DNA of 64,000 nucleotides from Adiantum capillus-veneris. Lineage: Eukaryota; Streptophyta; Polypodiopsida; Polypodiales; Pteridaceae. The notes beneath the pieces were generated by a model that did no database searches, was not told where the DNA came from, and saw only the letters and a list, made by a program, of their open reading frames with translations. The translations under genes and the position numbers were made by a program. Positions 61,740-64,000 of the stretch are shown here, one piece after another. Location of the stretch: contig CM043944.1 of the NCBI GenBank assembly GCA_014529385.2, positions 47,040,768-47,104,767 on the forward strand. The letters are read 5' to 3'. Every line of letters starts with the position of its first letter. Position 1 is the first letter of the stretch.

Positions 61740-62148
61740 CCAAGGTAGAGGGAGCACTAAAAATTTATCATCAGCTGTTATAAAGATGTAAACAAACAAG
61801 TGTATAATAGTTTTGATTCAAGTCTATGCAAGTGTCTCTATGTATACTACCCATGGCGACCTCACGACCAGAGAGATTTAATTAATTACTGTGTACAAAT
61901 AAATTATAGATGACTTAAAACCAGGGAGCTAGCAACAACTAAATTGAAGGCAAAATATATCTTCTTATAAATCATGCAGCAATATGATACTACTGCTCTT
62001 TTGCTTGTCCTTATATATACTTTGGATTGTGAGTTTTTATTAAAGCTACATATATGAGTCGACTGCTAATTTGGACAATTAATTTTCAATAATTCAATGA
62101 GTGTTGCTTAAGGTCGTGTTGAGTGTTGCATGAGTGTTCGTAGGCATG

Positions 62149-62221
<73 letters not shown>

Positions 62222-62639
62222 CAAAAGCCTTTTGTTCACAACCAACTCTCTATACACAGATTATTTTGGTAGCTCGACACTTTGACAATTAGAACTTGCT
62301 TCTAGTATTTAAGGCAAACAAGAGCGAAACAATTGAGAAGGTATGGATGCAAACTCTATGAGGGTTTAGATTTATGTTAGGCCCATGATGTTTACATCGT
62401 AATTAGAAAATACCCTCACACTTGCAAGCATCTTGTCAACCTATGCAATATGGTTCATGCAAGGACTTACCATTAAGGTCTAATATTATTAAGAGAAATC
62501 GCCAAAACAAAGCACTCCAGTATTGTGTCTTGTTTTAGCAATTTGTTTGAAAAATAAAAAAATACTTGCTGAAACAAGGCATGTTGTGCCCTATTTAATT
62601 AGAAAATATAAAAAAAATTCAAAACTCGCAGTTGAAGTA
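61740..62639. other. No gene recognised; (CT)35 microsatellite
   Basis: AT-rich sequence with a perfect (CT)n tract at 62151-62220. No coding signal. Confidence 0.5.
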
Positions 62640-62860
62640 GGGCACTCCACCAAGGAGTTGTCCAAGCGAGAGGGTTGGTGAAAAATTTGCAAATCATAGT
62701 GGGGAAGGAAAAGTTTAAAACCAGCTTTCTAGTGATGGACGTGCAAGGTGTATATGGTATGCTACTAGGCATACCATGGCTCAACCATTCAGGACTATGT
62801 GGGTCAGATGGTGACCGTTCAAGGACCCAATTGGTGTATGCATGTGAAGATTGACAACAT
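62640..62860 (+). pseudogene. Ty3/gypsy protease C-terminal scrap
   Basis: LQIIVGKEKFKTSFLVMDVQ and GVYGMLLGIPWLNHSG resemble the end of a gypsy aspartic protease (the Y-x-M/L-LLGxPWL signature). The active-site Asp lies upstream and is not preserved. Confidence 0.55.
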
Positions 62861-63339
62861 CAGGACCTAGAAGAAAGACATGAGATCAGAGGAGCTTTGC
62901 AAGAAGTATAGGACAAAGAAGATTGAGTGCATACTTACATTTATGAACACATTTCCCATAGTAGAGATTGATCTTAATGTATTTTGTAATAAATGTTGAT
63001 CTTCTGCTCGTTATTATTATAAATTATACTTTGGATTATGTGTTTTTATTAAAGTTTGTTCAAGTTGATGATACATTGGGCCAGTAGCAAAGCTACAGTT
63101 ATCCATCAGTATTCAGAGTCAGATATATTGTAACAATATTTCATTGTTTTAATGATTAGTGCGTCTTGATCACTTTTCAAGAAACTGTTATAGCAGGTAC
63201 ATTGAGTTGAGTGTTCTGTTTGGGCTGTTGAAGGACCTAGTAAGGTAGCCAAAAAGATTTGTTCTATATAGTCACCTCAATTTCGCTTGAAGTTGAGAAG
63301 TTTTATGAGTATTTTTTGGATTGTAGCATTTTCAATATC
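62861..63339. other. No gene recognised
   Basis: AT-rich sequence between the gypsy scrap and the right-edge exon; probably the 3' flank of the minus-strand gene. Confidence 0.4.
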
Positions 63340-63566
63340 CTAGGAAGAACGTTTCCTATTGAGATTTTGTACATTTTCACGTTTCTCTTGGGCTTTTATG
63401 CAAAGGGAAGGCCTTCCTCTAAATGAATTCACCCATGCTTGCACCTTGCTCTTGGAGAAGGTAGATTGCAAATATTGCAAGACTTCAATATGAGCATGGG
63501 TCACAGAGATGAGACCTATAATGCACTCCAGTGGCTCCCATTCTTCATATGACGAAGGATAAACAT
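63340..63566 (-). CDS. Terminal exon of an unrecognised minus-strand gene
   Basis: On the minus strand a T-rich tract ending in ACATCCACAG is followed by 227 bases that read without a stop: [58 protein letters not shown] and a basic tail ending RKRSS and TAG (63342-63340). The first two bases complete a split codon. Composition and a good splice acceptor suggest a real host exon. No domain is recognised and upstream exons lie beyond the window. A captured exon in a transposon is the alternative. Confidence 0.45.
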
Positions 63567-63603
63567 CTGTGGATGTAATAGAATAGAAATAAATACAAAC
63601 ATC

Positions 63604-64000
63604 CACTACAACAAAAAAGGGGCCTTCGACGCACGTTTTGACGCACTCCATCGAAAAAACCATCGAAATACGCGTCCCTACAAAAACGTCGCTATATGTG
63701 TCGATATACGCGTTGAAAGGTACTGTTATTGACTCATATTTCGAAGGGCTTAGTGACACAGATTGCGACGACCATAACAAATTTTTTTTTTCTTGGGTAG
63801 AGGACAGGCAGCCTGTCCTGTGCCCAGTGAAAAGATGGACACAGCCACACCTGACTGCGTGTCCTCTGCCCAAGAAAGCGAGCAGCACCAAAATCAACCG
63901 TGCTCCCGCATAAATTTCGGCAGAGTTCCCTTCATTTTAACGTAAACTTTTCAAAAAAAAAAAACCATATGTATATGCCTCCTACATGCTATCCATGTAG
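63604..64000. mobile_element. Terminus of a CACTA (En/Spm-type) DNA transposon
   Basis: Starts CACTACAACAAAAAAGG, the canonical plant CACTA terminal sequence, followed by short subterminal repeats of the GACGCA/TCGAAA/ACGCGT type (63626-63720). The other end lies outside the window. It is inserted 37 bp from the splice acceptor of the neighbouring exon. The window continues to 64000 without a recognisable transposase. Confidence 0.6.

Noticed and set aside
63567-63897. N-terminal extension of the right-edge minus-strand frame through the CACTA terminus
   Set aside because: The frame runs by chance through the transposon end; the splice acceptor at 63567-63568 is the better exon start.

Overview
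The window is nuclear DNA from a land plant with a large, repeat-dominated genome. Evidence: a plant-type tafazzin/N-acyl-PE synthase gene whose exons are separated by introns of about 19.9 and 18.2 kb, chromodomain Ty3/gypsy and Ty1/copia retrotransposons with plant tRNA primer sites, a CACTA transposon end, and very abundant GA/TC and TA microsatellites. Intron size and repeat mix suggest a fern or a gymnosperm; this is inference and the species cannot be named from the sequence. No bacterial, organellar, rRNA or CRISPR content was seen.

Host genes. (1) A plus-strand phospholipid acyltransferase of the tafazzin family (closest in motif layout to Arabidopsis At1g78690) has four recognisable exons at 7440-7564, 7676-7761, 27651-27788 and 45951-46280. 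They join in one open frame of 226 codons with GT/AG introns. The first exon(s), with the N-terminus and the His of the NHX4D box, were not found. (2) At the right edge a minus-strand terminal exon (63340-63566) of an unrecognised gene has a good splice acceptor, and a CACTA-type transposon end lies 37 bp upstream of it.

Layout. 1-7.4 kb: LINE fragments, one split by an 800-bp insertion with a 30-bp target duplication; a 1.56-kb gypsy LTR; and two inverted LINE-tail fragments around a 1.2-kb stretch of unassigned sequence. 7.4-27.7 kb (exons 1-2 and the 19.9-kb intron): LTR fragments; a nearly complete, degenerate minus-strand chromodomain gypsy element (11.0-17.9 kb); further LTR debris; and a nearly full-length minus-strand LINE (23.1-27.4 kb). 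27.7-46.3 kb (exon 3, the 18.2-kb intron, exon 4): a plus-strand LINE (28.9-44.2 kb) holding a gag-only LTR element (30.2-33.7 kb) and a gypsy element with 1-kb LTRs and a 5-bp GTGGG target duplication (34.8-42.8 kb), which itself holds a truncated copia element. 46.3-64 kb: two more minus-strand LINEs (one with a 1.1-kb internal tandem duplication), a decayed copia element (57.0-61.2 kb), a tRNA-derived SINE-like piece, a gypsy protease scrap and the CACTA end.

Most interesting signals. Three copies of one LINE lineage share a C-terminal motif resembling a PCNA-interacting peptide. Five LINE 3' ends (this lineage plus the 48-kb LINE) carry the same short hairpin with compensating base changes, followed by a TC-rich tail instead of poly(A), and most LINE ends sit directly on TC microsatellites. 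A gag-only LTR element shares its poly(A)/R core with the autonomous gypsy element and contains an 81-bp near-perfect palindrome built on its primer-binding site. Element boundaries are exact where a terminal TG/CA, primer site or target duplication is visible, and approximate elsewhere.
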